Assembly (NCBI GenBank): GCA_905250125.1 | Contig: CAJNOL010000255.1 | Coordinates: 62,001-126,000, forward strand | Length of the DNA stretch: 64,000 nucleotides | Reading direction: 5' to 3' | From: Rotaria sordida | Taxonomy: Eukaryota > Rotifera > Eurotatoria > Philodinida > Philodinidae | In this document: positions 1-11,399 of the stretch, piece after piece | Layout of the letters: every line of letters begins with the position of its first letter | Numbering within the stretch: position 1 is the first letter of the stretch | Made by a program: the position numbers and the translations under genes | Notes under the pieces: model-generated | Database searches by the model: none | The model's input: only the letters and a program-made list of their open reading frames with translations | Told to the model about the DNA's origin: nothing

Positions 1-257
1 CATGTTGTAATTGAGTAATTGTTTTTATTTATGCAGCAATAATTCACAAGGTAATGGAGAATGACGTACAATGTTGACTGTCATCAGTAGCATTTTTACT
101 ACTTTTGCGAAAAACACAGAGAGTCAACACATAGGTGAACATGCATTGAAAATAAGAAAAAAAACATTTTCTGCTCGTTCTGCTTTAGATTACATATTAT
201 TAAATAGTGTAAGAGAAGCAAAGAGACACAATTTTTATTCACACTAATACATTAACT

Positions 258-704
258 ATGGCAAACATGAACATTGATGCGCAAATCAACATCATTTGGG
301 TTGACTCTGATCCAAATATCTATCACAGTACAGGTTTGCTTCGAGCTCAAAACTGGCATGTAACATGCTTCAATGAGACGGCTGATGCACTGAATGCTCT
401 TCACGAACAACGCTTGAAACCAGACAATATTCAGTGCGTGATCACAAGTATGATGGAACGTGATGGACGACGAGAGCGAGGACTCCTCAATGGACTTGAA
501 ATGTTAGACGCAATGAAAAGCATCTGGAGACAAACAAATGTGAAGCATTGTCCACTTATGGCTGTTATTAGTTTGACAGCCGATGTAGAAGAATGTAAGA
601 AACATGGTGTTGACATTGTCGTCCATGGTAATCACAATGATTTGCAACATCAAGTCATTAAGCAACTTAATTCACGTCTCAACAGAAGATATGACGAGAG
701 GTAA
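258..704 (+). CDS. Degenerate response-regulator receiver-like protein
   Basis: Single-exon ORF of 148 aa, start ATG at 258. The pattern resembles a CheY-like receiver fold: a first strand IIWVDSDP with the acidic pair D16/D18, a middle strand CVITSMM (residues 60-66) and a fourth strand LMAVISLTA (residues 100-108). In a canonical receiver the middle strand carries the phospho-acceptor Asp; here that place is Ser64, and no conserved Lys is seen in the last strand (IVVHGNH). It therefore looks like a pseudo-receiver that cannot take part in ordinary phosphotransfer. No kinase or output domain is attached. The segment from residue 137 to the stop, plus about 140 bp beyond it, has a diverged inverted copy inside the TIR element at 2562-2868. 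Family placement rests on pattern recognition only. Confidence 0.6.
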   Translation: MANMNIDAQINIIWVDSDPNIYHSTGLLRAQNWHVTCFNETADALNALHEQRLKPDNIQCVITSMMERDGRRERGLLNGLEMLDAMKSIWRQTNVKHCPLMAVISLTADVEECKKHGVDIVVHGNHNDLQHQVIKQLNSRLNRRYDER

Positions 705-706
705 TA

Positions 707-848
707 GGAATTTTCTCAAATTGTCGCGACAAGTTTTTACTACTTATCGAGATTAAACTCAAATCCGTGTAATTAAATTTCAAGAAAAAACGTAGAACTC
801 GTAGGTGTCAACTTTTGATCCTTGACATTCAAATCACTTTTTGAACAG
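707..848. repeat. 3' flank homologous to interior of the 2.6-kb TIR element
   Basis: The sequence directly after the stop codon of the receiver-like gene matches, in reverse orientation, the interior of the element at 2562-2868 (about 2628-2770). Shared blocks include TTTTGATCCTT and CACTTTTTGAAC. Similarity ends near 848, at the inner edge of the element's left arm. The rest of the interval to 1144 is AT-rich with nothing recognised. Confidence 0.7.
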
Positions 849-1144
849 GCTAAAGTTTATATAGAAATTTCGATTAAGAACTAACTACGATTGGAAGCAG
901 ATGCTGTGAACATTTCAAAAAGATTCATTATTTTAAGACGCAAATAGGTCTCTGGTAGGAAGAATTTCTCTAATTAGATAATCATCAATGATAAAACATC
1001 GGCAAACACTGATTCATTCTAAAACAACATATTTTTCATAATTTCTCAGTAGCATAATTCCAAAAGTCATATATAAGGTGTGGATCGTGCTCATACGAGT
1101 TTTAAGTAAAATTCTAGATTTCAATGTTTTTTTCGTTGAATTAG

Positions 1145-1766
1145 GGTCATTCTCATTGGTATTGCTGGTCCATCCGGTTGTGGAAAGACAACTTATTCAA
1201 AACATCTGGCCAATCATCTTCGTTCTCCTTTTTTGCCGATATCACTGGACCGCTTTTTTACACCACCAATCTATATTGATCATCCTATTCTTGGCAACAT
1301 TAAAAGTCTAGAGCAACCAGAATCGATAGATATCAATCGTTTTCTGACTTCACTCCGTGAAATCAAAAGTCAATGGAGAAGCTCTCAGTTCAGCCGATCG
1401 AACTTTGTTGCGGAGGAAAACAAAACTATTTATATAGTTGTAGAAGGTTTTCTTCTTTTTGCTTTATCAAACGATGTGACGTCGATGTTTGATATTCGAA
1501 TTTTTCTCGCTTCGACACAAGATCGCTGTCGCATGCAGCGTTTTCGACGACGGAATAAATTAGGCCCAAACGTATCCGATTCGCAAGTGACAATTTCTAA
1601 TGAGTTTTCTCAATGGTATGATAACTTGGTGTGGGCTGAATATTTGAAACGATGCGATTTACAAATGGCAAGCGCAGAAAAAGTGTTTGAACCTGAAGAA
1701 TATCAAAATATGGATTATACAAATCTCGACGCCTACATAAGCAAACGATTGAAAGAAATTGTTTAA
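1145..1766 (+). CDS. Nicotinamide riboside kinase / uridine kinase-like P-loop kinase (5' exon unresolved)
   Basis: The open frame from 1145 to the TAA at 1764-1766 gives about 206 aa, the usual size of an NRK. It begins with a hydrophobic strand and a Walker A motif, GIAGPSGCGKTT (about 1155-1190), followed by ISLDRFFTPP, where the family has its catalytic Asp after the second strand, then IVVEGFLLF, FLASTQDRCRMQRFRRRN (Arg-rich lid) and a C-terminal VWAEYLKR block resembling the NRK substrate-site helix. Known role of the family: phosphorylation of nicotinamide riboside or a uridine-type nucleoside with ATP. A TGA in frame at 1137-1139 and the AG at 1143-1144 show that 1145 is an exon start, so at least one upstream exon is missing from this call; I could not place it. 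Only distant from human NRK, so substrate is uncertain. Confidence 0.7.
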
Positions 1767-2561
1767 GATTATACATCACATCTACTCACTTGTTTATTCA
1801 GGATGTATTATTCGCCGTCAATTGTTCTGATGAGTGATTGAGTCTGTTTTGCATGGAAAGATCTGTAAAATATGGGAATTAAACAATGATCATCTTTTCT
1901 TTTACATCATTTCTTTTCAGAAGAACTCTTGTGCCTTATTCTGCACGGCAATGTTTTAAAAGTTTGCGTCAGAGACAGCACCGAAAATACCCCCACATCG
2001 TTATTTATAGGAGTAATAGGCTTAGACTTAAGACTTTAATTAAGCCTAAGCCTTGCCAAAATCATGCTTTCGCTGTTCAAAAATGATTTTGAATAGAAAG
2101 CGAAGTCTTAATCGAGATTCTATATTCCATTTCATGCTGGTTACCCGATAGGTAGTCGAATAGTGGAAGCGATTCTAATTCTATAGTGATTACTCATTCA
2201 TATCGACGCTTCAAATCATAGCACACTTGACGTTGACTAAGACTTGAATATAGGATTCAGCATTGAAGTTTAACAATCCAAGTCGAAGATTAAAAGTTAA
2301 TCTTACGCCTTTTGATCTAGGATTAACTCTGACATTAGCTTAATTTACTACTTCTAGTTTTTGATACTACTTGCTAATACAACTTTGCATAAAATCAGAA
2401 CTGATTTTGTGGGTATGGTGTGCGAGTGAGTAAAGACATGACTCTTATCCAAGGGGGAACAAACTGATTTCGATCGCTGAAATCAGTTTAAAATCACCTG
2501 AAATCACCTAAAATCATCTGAAATCACCTGAAATCATATGAAATCAGTTTGTTTCCTCTTG
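1767..2561. other. Non-coding stretch with 10-bp minisatellite
   Basis: No convincing gene. From about 2480 to 2550 there are seven imperfect tandem copies of the 10-mer AAATCACCTG. They are flanked by inverted AACAAACTGATTTC / GAAATCAGTTTGTT (about 2458-2471 and 2539-2553), so the array sits in the loop of a potential hairpin. Confidence 0.6.
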
Positions 2562-2868
2562 GTTTAAAAGAATCAAATTTTTATAAAATGGTATTTATAG
2601 GAGCCATAGGACAAGAAAGGTTTAAGTTGTTCAAAAAGTGATCTGAATGTGAAGGATCAAAAGTCGGCATCTACGTGTTCCACATTTTTCCTTGAAGTCT
2701 AACCACACATATTTGAATTTAATCTCGACATGGAGAGAAATTTTGTCGCTACAACTTGAGAAAACTCCTGTCATCTTTCACCATATTTTTTGTTGAGATG
2801 TGAATTCACCCTTTCTTGTCCTACAGCTCCTATAAATACCATTTTGTAAAAATTTGATTCTTTTAAAC
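2562..2868. mobile_element. Short TIR element carrying a captured gene 3' end
   Basis: Two ~60-bp arms, 2562-2621 and 2809-2868, are near-perfect inverted repeats (left starts GTTTAAAAGAATCAAATTTT). No transposase is encoded, so it is a MITE-sized non-autonomous element. The whole interior (about 2622-2808) is a diverged reverse-strand copy of a receiver-gene 3' end. Read on the minus strand it encodes NSHLNKKYGER-stop, against NSRLNRRYDER-stop in the gene at 258-704, and then follows that gene's 3' flank for about 140 bp. Confidence 0.75.
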
Positions 2869-4775
2869 TGTGAGACGTTTAGGAACGGGTTTTATATCAA
2901 CTTAAAATGTATATATTGTGGAATTCAAATCAACAATCTAAATCTAATCTTTATCATAAAAATAATTTTTGTTTTTTAATGTTCGCTCAATACATAACTG
3001 TTAAGGGACGCACTATAATTCATAAGAGAAGGGCTTGTGTGTTGGATTTGGCTCAAACTTTTTCTGTATATATTAGGGACCATAACGTTGATGTTATTGA
3101 GCAAATTCTCCTTCCAAACTGTCAGGCTCAGCCAAAGACAAGAAAGGGTTAAGCACAAATGGAGGACAATGATCGTGAAAAGAGAAGAAGATAAAAAAAA
3201 ATGCTGGTGATGATATGGATATAGATACTGTTTTTCCATCTGCTACACCAAAATGAAGGTGTATTTCATCTATCCACAAAATGAAATGATGGCTGATCAT
3301 GATTAACTTTGAAAAGAAAAAATTATTTTATTAATGCAAAAAAAACAATAAGTTTTTTACCAACTACGGTGAAGACATCTATTTTGTAGTGACCTTATAT
3401 CATATCTATTAGGATTTTAATTGTATCTTGATGATAATAATAATAATATGTATATGATAAAGAGTCGGTGCAGACATTAAAATTAAAAGTTCGTCACTAA
3501 TTTAAGTAACATTACCATATTTGAGATTCATAAGCTAATCGAGTAAATAATGATTAAAATAATATGGATATCCCAAATAAAAGCATTTAAAGAAAAAAAA
3601 ACAATTGCATTGGTTTGTAAAAGAAATCATCTGGTAGTATGAAATTCTTACTTCTTTTTTAATTTCTTCGAGTTTATTCTATTGTTTATTAAAAATATAT
3701 TTACAAAAAATTCTAAACCTTTAAATTTCTCATTCAAAAGGCATGATCAACTTCTTTACAATTGATGACTTACGTGATGAATGACAGGATAAAACTAGCA
3801 GACTATTTGTACATTGTTTCAAATCTTCATCTTCTATAATCTTATTATTTACATCTTCATAAAGAGAATTATGTCTATGAATAATGTCAATTTTTACGAT
3901 CAATCCACCTTCGGATTTAGGATTGAGTTAAAACAAATAAGATGTTTGCTATTTTTGAATGTTATCTATTGAATTTTAATGTTTAGATGCTAGAATTAAT
4001 AAAAGAAAAGATCTGAAATGCTTTTATAGAACAAAGTATTTTTCATAAATATTTATCGAATAGAGATATAAATGGCCATTTGCAATACGAAAAAGCAAAT
4101 GAAAAGTAAATGTCGTTCGCTCATAGAAATATCTATTCTACTATCTGTTGAATTAATTAGATAAATAGACATAGACACAATATAACTTGCCTTATGCATC
4201 ATTGACAACTATCAACAATGGATAATTATTGGAAGTCAATCTCTTAATCAAGCAATGCAAAAAAAATATTCTCTAGAAAGCTATTTTCACATTGACATTG
4301 TTGAGGAACAAACAGAAAAAAAATTTCTTTCTTTGTTTTTTATTCAATACATTCTTCCACTGTTATAATAATGGTTCTTAGTCGTTCTTCTTCTGCCTAG
4401 TTTAGAATCTTCTGTCCTCAAACCTAAGATTTGTGCATTCATCCTTCTCCTAGTTCTTTTGGCACAGGCAAGCATTCTTTTCTTCAGCATTTACTATTTT
4501 GTTTTTGATTACCGTTGTATGTTCTTCATAAACTAGAGAATAAATCAGAATAAAATAATTAAGACCTCTGCCCTCAAAAATCAATCTTGGACTGGAAACG
4601 TTCAATTTACATGACATTTTCAGAAGATATTGAGGCTAGTGTGAAGAGACTATGGTAAAATTTTCAGCCCTATATCATGATGGTTTTTGGAAATATTCAA
4701 TAAACAAGAGTCAAAAATAACTCATTTGGCAAACCAAATTTCTCCGTTCAGGCTCATTCTATATATTTAATTTTG
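2869..4775. other. AT-rich intergenic region, no supported gene
   Basis: Between 2960 and 3250 the plus strand has short open stretches with plausible amino-acid composition but broken by stops and with no family match. They could be a very old gene remnant. The rest is AT-rich with homopolymer runs and nothing recognisable. Confidence 0.5.
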
Positions 4776-5015
4776 TTTTTGTTTGAAATAACATGTTAGG
4801 ATGAAATGCAGTACAGAGTCCGGTTTTTTTAAAATTCTTACTTTTTAAGCGGAGGAAAGGCATAACAAGTTTAATGACTCAAAAAACTCTCGAAAAATGG
4901 CGCTCTAATTATATAAGTGTGTATATATATATATAATAAAAAACGAAGCTTAATTAAAAAAAAAGAGAACTCTGTACTGCACTGCGTCTTAACATGCTCT
5001 TTCAAACAAAAAAAA
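4776..5015. mobile_element. 240-bp TIR element (MITE-like)
   Basis: Arms of about 50 bp, near 4776-4825 and 4962-5015, are imperfect inverted repeats sharing GTTTGAAA, AACATGTTA and TGCAGTACAGAGT. The interior is AT-rich with a TATA run near 4922-4936 and no ORF. Confidence 0.65.
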
Positions 5016-5028
5016 GCTATTGGCTACA

Positions 5029-5433
5029 ATGAAGTTCCTTCGAGAATTCTGGGATGCGCGATCGAAAACTTATAAAGTGAGAAAAAACGAAAAAGATTTT
5101 CGGTTTTTCCGACCCCAGCTTATTTTTCAAGTAGATGGTGATGAAAATCTTCAAAAGTTTTTGGAAAAAATGAAGCACCGAATAAAATTTCTTGTTGTTA
5201 ATGAGAGATCAGATCACAGTCTATCTTTCTCTGTATTTATTTTAATTTCGATCATTCTGGCGAAAAGTGACTTTTTTGAGGGTGGAGCAGCCTTGATATA
5301 TATTATATCCTATGAGCTCCTCGTCGTAAAGCAGAAATCAACTAAGTCATCTTTTTTTTTTCCTCCTTTATCTCACTTACTAGGAGTTAGTTGTAATTTA
5401 ATCTTTCATAATTTCTTACTTTTCTATGGTTGA
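5029..5433 (+). CDS. Hypothetical ORF next to the 4.8-kb TIR element
   Basis: ORF of 134 aa from the ATG at 5029. The first ~65 residues are basic and of ordinary composition (MKFLREFWDARSK... ending ...VVNERSDHS). The remainder is hydrophobic and low-complexity and looks like read-through non-coding sequence. No domain recognised. It may be a decayed fragment or spurious. Confidence 0.2.
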   Translation: MKFLREFWDARSKTYKVRKNEKDFRFFRPQLIFQVDGDENLQKFLEKMKHRIKFLVVNERSDHSLSFSVFILISIILAKSDFFEGGAALIYIISYELLVVKQKSTKSSFFFPPLSHLLGVSCNLIFHNFLLFYG

Positions 5434-5761
5434 ATGACGTTCGTGTGATTTGTAAACAAACATATCAACTGAATTATAATAAAAATTCAATATATATATA
5501 ACATATTTTGTTTGGATATACTTTATATTGATTGAATGAGAAAAGAAATTATACATTGCTCTTACTATAGGCAACAAGAAATGTATTTTCTTTTTTTTTT
5601 AAAGTATTTGCATCTTATCAGAGAAGAAAGAAAACGATAGAATACGGAACAAGTTACAAAACAAAAATCAAGGTATATTTGAGTTTTATTATAGGATATT
5701 TTAGATTAAATATTTGATTGATTCGAAATAATTTCATTAATAGTATCAATAGTTCAAAGAA

Positions 5762-6992
5762 ATGAATGTAAAAGAATCTGAAGAGAAGATCAATCTATCA
5801 AATATCGATCAAATAACACCATTATTACCTTCAATATTTAATGCTACAACTGGATTAGATTTCTTAAGAGTGATTGATTCATTGTATGTTAAACAACTTC
5901 CTTCATTGAATGAAGGTAAATCAGTTCAAACAATTCAGTTAATTTGAAGTTTCTTTTTTTTTTGTCATGTTATTATTCAAGTTGTATTTGGTATTGCATC
6001 TGAAGCTAAATTTGATATTTTTAATGATAAAAATATACGGATATTACAAGCTTTAGAAAGTAAATAAATAGAATTTTAATATTGATTTTTAAAATATCTT
6101 TTCGTTTTTTTGCTATTTGAAAAGCTTCAACATTTTGGCAACGTTGCTGTTGTACAACTAGACGACGTTTTAAATTGCGTATTATGGATAATAATAATCA
6201 AGTTAATAAGAATCATTGAAATAATTTTCATAAGAAAATTTTCTTGGAAATAATTAGGATATTATTCTTATTAAACGTTCATTCAAATGTTGTTCAGGCT
6301 GTTGTTGGTGTGCTTGTTCACAATGTTGTAGTCAAGAAGTGACAGTCGAATCACCGCCTGAAACTTTAATTGGTACTGTATCGCAAGAGTAAGACTAGGT
6401 TTTTTTTTTTACAAAAATGAGTGAGATTGATTTCATGAAATATGTATTATTTAGAGGAAGTTGTTGTCGATCTATTTTTGCAATCAAAGATGACGATGAT
6501 AATCATATTCTTACTGTACGTGGTCCTCTAGTGCGTTGCGATGGACCACTGAGCTGTTGTTGTGAAACTAAATTTACAGTAAGTAATATTTTCAAAATTT
6601 AAATTCGAATTTTCTTAATTTCTTTTGTTTTCTGATTTAATTTTAATCAACTGTCTTTTTTTTTTATTGAAAGTTAATTGGTACAGATGGAAGTACAGAA
6701 ATTGGAGCTATTTATAAAAAATATCGTGGTTTTATTGAAGAAGCAACAACAAGTGCTGATGTATATTTACTTAAATGTAAACTTATTGATAAGAATTAAA
6801 AACATCTCTTCGAATATTTATCTTTTGTAGTTCCAATGGATCTTGATGTTAAAATGAAGGCAATGTTACTTGCTGCTCTCTTTCTCGTTGTAAGTTTTTT
6901 TTTTTTTTATTTTAAATGAATATTTTCTGGTTGTTTATCTTAATTTATTGCAGGAGTATATGCTCTATTCAGCTGTTCCAAGTAAAAATTAA
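5762..6992 (+). CDS. Phospholipid scramblase family protein
   Basis: Eight exons: 5762-5915, 5982-6059, 6125-6201, 6258-6388, 6455-6578, 6674-6776, 6831-6889, 6954-6992, giving 254 aa with all junctions GT-AG and in phase. Scramblase landmarks appear in order: GLDFLRVIDSLYVKQ near the N-terminus, a Cys-rich block WQRCCCTTRRRFKLRIMD, a second block KRSFKCCSGCCWCACSQCC, then VRCDGPLSCCCETKF, IGAIYKKYRGFIEEATTSAD, and the C-terminal FPMDLDVKMKAMLLAALFLV. That last segment matches the family's acidic calcium-loop and terminal membrane helix. Family members move phospholipids between membrane leaflets or act as membrane-associated regulators. The Cys clusters are candidate palmitoylation sites. 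The long Pro-rich N-terminus of vertebrate PLSCR1 is absent. Introns are 54-95 nt. Confidence 0.93.
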
Positions 6993-7130
6993 TTCATTAA
7001 AAATATTTTTACTCATATTTATTTGTTTGATTATTTTGATTTTTTGTCCTCAATTATATTCTTCTTCAGTCACATTATTGTATATCGTTTTAATCAATGT
7101 CACATAAAACTTACATCTAGCAATAATTTC

Positions 7131-7136
7131 AATAAA
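7131..7136 (+). terminator. Putative poly(A) signal of scramblase gene
   Basis: AATAAA about 140 nt after the scramblase stop codon, in an AT-rich 3' region. Confidence 0.4.
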
Positions 7137-7339
7137 CTTCAATTCATTAAATAGAAAGTTTTAGTTATAGCATTTTAATAATTTATATTATCTTTCAGTT
7201 TTTGCTATGAATCTATCTGTACTGAACTATTATTCATCATCTATGAAATATATACGATTGCAAAAAATATCGTGTTGTGTCGGTATAAGTTTATATTTTT
7301 CTTTTGGCTCTATACTGAGTTGCAAATACAATAAATAGA

Positions 7340-7610
7340 TGTTTTCTATATGATTATCGTTTGATTTTAACTGGTTATTCTAGTCGATGGCACATTTTGA
7401 TTTGCCAATTATTATCAAAATTATATGATACTTCAACGTATTCCATAACGAACCATTTTATGAGTCTACGGAGATACTTTTAATGTTTCTATGATCTTGA
7501 CATAGAACAAAGGAATTTACTGTACAATGATATGATCAAACAAGAAGGAGATTCTTTTCAAATTCAAGTTATTGAACCAATAATCAAAGGAATATTGGTA
7601 ACTAGGAAAA
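7340..7610 (+). pseudogene. Decayed coding remnant, family unknown
   Basis: One plus-strand frame reads about 80 codons with a single in-frame stop (LYDYRLILTGYSSRWHILIC..., then QRNLLYNDMIKQEGDSFQIQ...). Composition is protein-like, unlike the surrounding AT-rich DNA. Similar broken stretches occur near 8140-8330 (for example KSIITDPKFLFGCVEAKIF). I do not recognise the family. The region 7610-8750 is otherwise AT-rich and probably the rest of the same decayed locus. Confidence 0.35.
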
Positions 7611-8754
7611 CTTACTAATGTATCTTTTGAAGACGTTTGACTTTGTGCAGGTCAATGAAATATGATAGTCTCTATGTCAGAAATATTTTTAAACATTAAT
7701 CGAAATTAAAAACACTGATAAATATTCTAAAATAAAGTCCTTGTCAAGAACTCATAATTATTCAAATGTACCTGAAGATGTTCGTTCAATAATCGAATAA
7801 TCCATGAAGATCTTAATGAATTATGTATGGTTCTTATATCTATATCATGAAAATTTGACAGAAATTGAAATTTGGTTGTCACATCAAACTCTTAAAGATT
7901 GTGGGAAATCAGCATAAATTTTATTCAAAGAATTCATATCAATGATAGATCAATGGTTTTTGATCGTAAGTGAGTGTCGCTTAAAGATAGTGTTATCCAT
8001 ATTATAGTAAACAATACAGTTTTATATAGTATATTAATTTATCCTTATTTTAAATAAAGAATGTACATACTCCTTTTTTTCAAGTTGATTAATATCTTAT
8101 GAGATTTTGAAAAATGATTGAATGTTAGCAAAGTATATCTCATCAACATAAAAGTATTATTACTGATCCGAAATTTCTTTTTGGTTGTGTTGAAGCTAAA
8201 ATATTTTTATATATAAATATAATTTTCTACCATTTCTTATTCATTAGTCACTAAAAACTAGAGAAAGTACTACCATGGGAAAGTTTCTTTCATAAATTTG
8301 TTGTCATTAATTATTTTATATTCAATGTCTAATCGATAACATAAGAATAAATATTATTCATGGCTACAAATATGGATTTACAGATATAGGTGCAAGTCTT
8401 CTCTTCACTCATACTCTGTATTACAATAAAGTAATAAGCTTTGATAAAATGTCTGTATGATCTCGAGATGATAAGCGTTCTTCTTAGGAAAAATTGTTAC
8501 GATAAAGAAATCTCAAACAGTCATTCGGTTGAATGAGAGAATCAATAGGATTATGTTCGTGAAAGACAAAATCAACTTTAATTAAGTAAAAAGTTGTTTT
8601 CGTTTCAGTATAAAAGAATTACTTGAAGATACTCAATAATCACATCCTATCCACAACATCAAAATTTTATGTGAAGTCTACTCATCGGATAGATAGGAAT
8701 GTAGATTTCTACTTGATTCCTGATATAAATTTATTGTATGATAGTGTTCGAAAT

Positions 8755-10110
8755 TTACTTATTTATTAAATAAAACTGATGAATCAATGAACTTGAGATA
8801 TCGCTGATAAGCTTGCAGGCAATATAAAGATGTAAATTCAATATAGATGATAGGATCAAAAACGCGGATGGCTTGTATCGGACCATCAATTCGAAGATAA
8901 TAAGTAGCAATGCGTTAATCATACTTTGATTGTAAGTCCAGAAGATGGTATGCACATTCTTGTCAACATCTGTTACTAGCTTCTTGATTTCCTGCTAATA
9001 AATAATTCATAGCTTGTCCTTTATAATCAATTATTATTGAGTTAATGTATTTAGATTGACATCTTGGTATTGATCCATTTCTTTTTTCAAAAGAAGTAAG
9101 ACGTCAGCATATACTTCGTATTAATGGTACATAATTAATATGAACTTTTATCAAAATTTCAAGCATTTTCACATGCCTATCTTCGACCAAAGAGATAATT
9201 TCAGATTGAATATTTTCAAAATTTGTTGGGTCATAATTAAGATATATTTCAAGTAGATTTGTATAACTATCAACTCCAGATATTGTATCGATTATAGCCA
9301 TTTTTTATAGTAATATTTAATGAGTTTTAAATAATGTTCTTTATCGAAATTAAGATTGACTTTTTCACAATAGTAACGTAGAATTTGAATTATTTTTCTA
9401 TAAATCGGAATAATAGATTCATAAAACCGATCTCCAAGCATTCGTAAATATTCAATAATAAGAGTAATCAAATCATCATCTTTAAATATAATTTTTGCTA
9501 GCCATTCATAAATAAATGTACACAATCCATCATAAATATTAATGATCATTTCAATTTGATTATTTGTATTTTTGGATTCAAGAGCTATTTGTGTAAATAC
9601 TGAGACAATGTATTTTCGATCATCGAAATATTTTAAGATAATTTCGATAAGACGTTGATAAATATTAATAGCTGCTGATGGATTATTGATGAGATGATAA
9701 TTAAGTGCTGTCTCAAGGAAAGTGGGCATCATAGTTTGCACACAAAATGTAAAAGTAACATTTTGTAATAAATTATAGGTAAATGTTTATAATTTCGTCG
9801 ATATTGAACGATAATTTTCTGAAAATCTTCATCGATATAAACTAAATCATTGGATTTTTTTCATCACAATTTGAATGAGATATTCAAGAATCGTTATGAT
9901 TGGTTTTTCATCATCAGTCATCTGTTCAAAACTCAATTCGATAATATGAACAATAGATCGATGATATTTACAGGTATTAGTATGGTAAATTAATAAATAG
10001 TGAACGAATCTTCTATAAATGGATATACATGATATTAAATTCTGTTTAGCTCGATAGTATAAGGCTAATTTAAGGATACGTTTTCTCCTTTCTCTTTTGC
10101 ACCTGTTCAT
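8755..10110 (-). pseudogene. Pseudogene of an all-helical, TPR-like repeat protein
   Basis: Read on the minus strand from 10110 to 8755, the sequence gives a series of helical-repeat segments in shifting frames: 10110-9847 (LKLALYYRAKQNLISCISIY), a second frame around 9850-9750 (NDLVYIDEDFQKIIVQYRRN), 9741-9292 (ETALNYHLINNPSAAINIYQ), 9301-9104 (SYTNLLEIYLNYDPTNFENI), then 8955-8770 with stops (ATYYLRIDGPIQAIRVFDPI). Spacing of Ala, Tyr and Leu residues is like tetratricopeptide or related solenoid repeats, which are abundant in bdelloids. At least three frameshifts and several stops, with no GT-AG introns to explain them, mark it as a pseudogene. The exact family is not established. Confidence 0.55.
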
Positions 10111-10147
10111 TCTTTTGTCCTTGATTTTAGGAGTGTCAGCGTCCTGT

Positions 10148-10280
10148 TCCTAGAAACGGAAAGGCATCTCAAAATTTATTTTTCTAGCTTTGTTTCAATA
10201 TGGCGAGAGTTGTAAACATATTCTCTTGTCTTTTTATGTTAGACTGTTTTGTGTTCTCCGTTTCTTGGAACGGGAACGCA
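10148..10280. repeat. Short inverted repeat
   Basis: GCGTCCTGTTCCTAGAAACGGA near 10138-10160 pairs with TCCGTTTCTTGGAACGGGAACGC near 10257-10279 with two or three mismatches. No gene is supported in this stretch. Confidence 0.45.
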
Positions 10281-10399
10281 ATACGTGTTCTCTTTACTTT
10301 TAACGGAAACTTTCTGAGTTCATCGAGCGAAAGGCAATTTCCCAAAAAATTACGAATTTTCATAGTTTGACCAAAGGTAATCGGAATCGAGGAATCCAA

Positions 10400-11399
10400 A
10401 TCTCTAATCAGTTTCTCAAAATTTTGAGTTCGGTTTTTTCAAAAAAACAAGCTTTTTACCATAAAAAAATCATTTTTTTTAATTAAATAATTTAATTCTT
10501 TATCAGATCACATATGAAACAAATTTTTATAGTTTGAACAGACAATGGCTCATATTCTTTTTTCTTTTACAACAAATTCAAAACAATCTTTATTCTTTTT
10601 TGCATTTTCATGTTGTTATCACAATCTGACCTTAATAAAATTCAGTTGAAGTAATTTATCATAGATATATTTTCATAGCATCCCGAGCAATGAATATTTC
10701 GACTAACTTGATGAAAATTATGATAAATGATGATGTCTTCGATTTTCAAATAGAATACGTAGGAACATTTCATTAGATCATTAATTAAAATCTACATCCA
10801 AATACAAAGACAATATTAAATGAATTCGAAATACAATATCTCGATAGTTTAGACTAACACTATGAATCATGAAAATATCAATTATGAGAAGAATTCTGTT
10901 TGATGATGTAATATTAATGTAGACATACATATATTAAACAATCATTTTGATTTATTTTTTAGTCTAAATCATTGTTTAATTTTCTTACATATGCAAAAAA
11001 TATATAAATATATAAATTCACTTAGGAATATTCAGTAATGTTGAAAAATATCATATGATAATTCAAGTATCTATTCAATACACACTTTCATACTTGTCAA
11101 CATTGTTATTACTTCAACTATATGCAATCATCGCTAATCTATCTTTATTCATAAAATTAATTTTGATTGATTTCTTCTTTTTTTTTCATCTCAGTTACAT
11201 CTTTATAGATTTTTCGAACAATATCAGCCATTTTCTTTTACAAATGCAATTCTTCGCGTACAACTTCAATATATTTCAATTCAATAATTGATCAAATTAT
11301 ACAAGTGAAATAACATTTGAAACCTATACAATCAGATTTTCATAGAAAAATAATCCTTTTCACTAAAAACAACAATTGTTTAATGATATGCTTACAGTT
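10400..11399. other. AT-rich intergenic region upstream of first P450
   Basis: No gene, repeat or RNA recognised. Homology to the upstream region of the second P450 copy begins near 11400. Confidence 0.5.

Noticed and set aside
2480..2550. CRISPR-like array
   Set aside because: Units are contiguous 10-mers without spacers; a simple minisatellite.
2907..3300. Overlapping ORFs on both strands that read like protein fragments
   Set aside because: Broken by stops, no splice signals that rescue them, no recognisable family; left as non-coding.
10184..10399. 71-codon minus-strand ORF
   Set aside because: No domain, overlaps a short inverted repeat, no upstream or downstream exon that fits.
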